Assembly (NCBI GenBank): GCA_038521345.1
Contig: JBCBKU010000037.1
Location: 1 to 15,047, forward strand
Length of the DNA stretch: 15,047 nucleotides
Direction: 5' to 3'
Source: JBCBKU01 sp038521345
GTDB lineage: Bacteria; Pseudomonadota; Alphaproteobacteria; Rhodobacterales; Rhodobacteraceae
The notes beneath the pieces were generated by a model. It did no database searches. It saw only the letters and a list, made by a program, of their open reading frames with translations, and was not told where the DNA came from. Positions 13,905-15,047 of this stretch are shown here, piece by piece. Numbering within the stretch: the stretch's first letter is position 1; every line of letters starts with the position of its first letter. The position numbers and the translations under genes were made by a program.

Positions 13905-14869
13905 GTGACGCCCTCTGGCACGCTGTCGCCCGTGCGCGGGATCTTCGCGGCGCGCCCCTTCGCGTGGCGTTCGAGGGCCGCCCGATCGTTCTTTTCCGGC
14001 ACAGGGACGGCATTGCGGCGCTGCACGATCAATGCCCCCACCGGCTGGTGGAATTGTCGAAGGGACGGGTGGTGCGAAATACGATCGAGTGCCCCTATCA
14101 CGGCTGGCGCTTTGGGCCCGACGGGAATTGCGTCGACATTCCGGGATGCACCCGCGCGTTGCCCCGAAGCCGGGTGCCGACGGTGCAGGCTCTGGAGATC
14201 GAGGGGGGCATCTTTCTGTCGTCGGGGGAACCGGCGGGGCCGCCGGTGGTTCATCCGATGCAGGGCGAGGACATCGTCAGCGCGCTTGTGACCAGTTCCA
14301 CGCGCACCACGCTGGTCGATGCGGCCGAGAACATCCTTGACGCGACCCACACCCATTACACGCACAAGGGGCTTTTGCGGGGCCTTTCGGCGAAGCGCCA
14401 CCGCGTCAAGGTCGAGGTCACCACCGGGCCCGACTGGGTCGAGGCGGTCTATACCGGCGAGGATCGCCAGCACGGGCTGGTCAGTGCACTTCTTGAAGGC
14501 GCAAGGACCAAGGGCGTCGGGCGGTACCGCCGGCCCGGGATTGCCGAACTCGAGTACTGGGGACCGAAAGGCATGGTTCTTGCCACGACGTTTCACCTTC
14601 GCCAGAGCGATCCCGAGACGGTCGAGGGGATCGGATGGCTTACGGCGCCGCGTCAGGGGGGATTGGGATACCTGAAAGCGCTGGCCTTCCGGCCGATGTT
14701 CCGGGTCGCGGTTGAACAGGACCGGCGGGTCCTGCGCTCGGCCCATGACAACGCGCGCGGAGCAAAGCGGATGATCGGCCCTCTCGACGTTCTGCGCCGC
14801 GAGATCGAGGCGATCGAAGCCGGCGAACGCCTCGAGCCCGGAAGACGCACCTACGAGATGGAGCTCTGA
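13901..14869 (+). CDS. Rieske-type [2Fe-2S] non-heme iron oxygenase, alpha-subunit-like
   Basis: This 322-residue oxygenase has the full Rieske cluster signature CPHR (Cys45, His47) and CPYHGW (Cys64, His67). The catalytic domain carries the mononuclear iron motif N-x2-D-x2-H-x4-H (Asn144, Asp147, His150, His155), with the Asp-His-His spacing of naphthalene dioxygenase; a further C-terminal acidic ligand is not located with certainty. Such enzymes hydroxylate, desaturate, or oxidatively cyclise or cleave. No ferredoxin or reductase gene is in the window, so electrons must come from a partner encoded elsewhere. As the last gene of the operon it probably carries out a late oxidation of the product. 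The ATG overlaps the upstream stop (ATGA). The 3' end overlaps a convergent gene by 19 bp. Confidence 0.92.
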   Translation: MSDALWHAVARARDLRGAPLRVAFEGRPIVLFRHRDGIAALHDQCPHRLVELSKGRVVRNTIECPYHGWRFGPDGNCVDIPGCTRALPRSRVPTVQALEIEGGIFLSSGEPAGPPVVHPMQGEDIVSALVTSSTRTTLVDAAENILDATHTHYTHKGLLRGLSAKRHRVKVEVTTGPDWVEAVYTGEDRQHGLVSALLEGARTKGVGRYRRPGIAELEYWGPKGMVLATTFHLRQSDPETVEGIGWLTAPRQGGLGYLKALAFRPMFRVAVEQDRRVLRSAHDNARGAKRMIGPLDVLRREIEAIEAGERLEPGRRTYEMEL

Positions 14870-15047
14870 TCACTTCCGTTCCACTCGATCCCCCACGTTG
14901 AGGCGCGCTCGAGGGTGACGCGGTGCCTGACCGCGATCCCGGCAATTTCGGCGAGGGACCGGATCTGGGCTCCGAATGTCACCCTGTCGCCGGGCCAGGC
15001 CATCACGTCCCGCGCCCGCTGTAGCGCATCGAAAAAGGCGCGCCGAT
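14851..15047 (-). CDS. Unrecognised protein, C-terminal fragment (5' end off the window)
   Basis: One open minus-strand frame (64 visible residues, stop TAG at 14851-14853) runs in from the right edge. The visible end contains DALQRARDVMAWPGDRVTF and GIAVRHRVTLERASTWGIEW. I do not recognise the family. The other two minus-strand frames contain stops, and this frame has protein-like composition. It converges on and overlaps the Rieske gene by 19 bp, so it probably lies outside the biosynthetic operon. Confidence 0.55.
   Translation of the reverse strand, partial: RRAFFDALQRARDVMAWPGDRVTFGAQIRSLAEIAGIAVRHRVTLERASTWGIEWNGSDQSSIS

Noticed and set aside
13802..14746. Minus-strand ORF of 314 codons
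   Set aside because: It is antisense to the Rieske gene and the end of the acyltransferase gene; composition is Arg/Pro/His-rich with no domain.

Overview
The window looks like a piece of chromosome from an alphaproteobacterium, most plausibly of the Rhodobacterales/Roseobacter type. This rests on high GC, the UgpB-type periplasmic protein and the overall gene style; no rRNA or marker gene is present to prove it. Two compositions are visible: the right-hand operon (about 8.6-14.9 kb) is roughly two-thirds GC, while sampled lines at about 5.1-6.4 kb are near 55% GC.

Left block (1-2312, minus strand): a ugpB-like solute-binding protein for glycerol-3-phosphate or glycerophosphodiesters, followed by an endonuclease/exonuclease/phosphatase-fold hydrolase that runs off the left edge. 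A possible Pho-box-like array lies upstream of ugpB, inside the tail of a truncated DoxX-like gene.

Accessory block (2366-6427): a minus-strand set (secreted alpha/beta hydrolase, MAPEG membrane protein, truncated DoxX-like ORF) divergent from an AraC regulator with a cupin-type N-terminus. A carboxymuconolactone-decarboxylase/AhpD-fold protein and a GNAT acetyltransferase follow. Three same-orientation copies of an intergenic repeat (about 69-85 bp) separate these genes.

Right block (6515-14869): the most interesting part. A TetR regulator and an MFS exporter (minus strand) diverge from a compact six-gene plus-strand operon: FabH/OleA-like ketosynthase III, OleD-like extended SDR, metallo-beta-lactamase-fold hydrolase, coenzyme F390 synthetase/PaaK-like adenylate-forming enzyme, GNAT/FemAB-like acyltransferase and Rieske oxygenase. 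The first pair abut with no spacer and each later pair overlaps by 4 bp. The divergent promoter region holds two direct copies of a 16-bp imperfect palindrome placed as TetR operators would be. I infer a self-contained, TetR-controlled pathway for an acyl-derived small molecule or lipid: condensation, ketoreduction, activation, acyl transfer, oxidation, then export by the MFS protein. The product is unknown to me.

The right edge carries the C-terminal end of an unrecognised minus-strand gene that overlaps the end of the Rieske gene. No tRNA, rRNA, CRISPR array or intact insertion sequence was seen.
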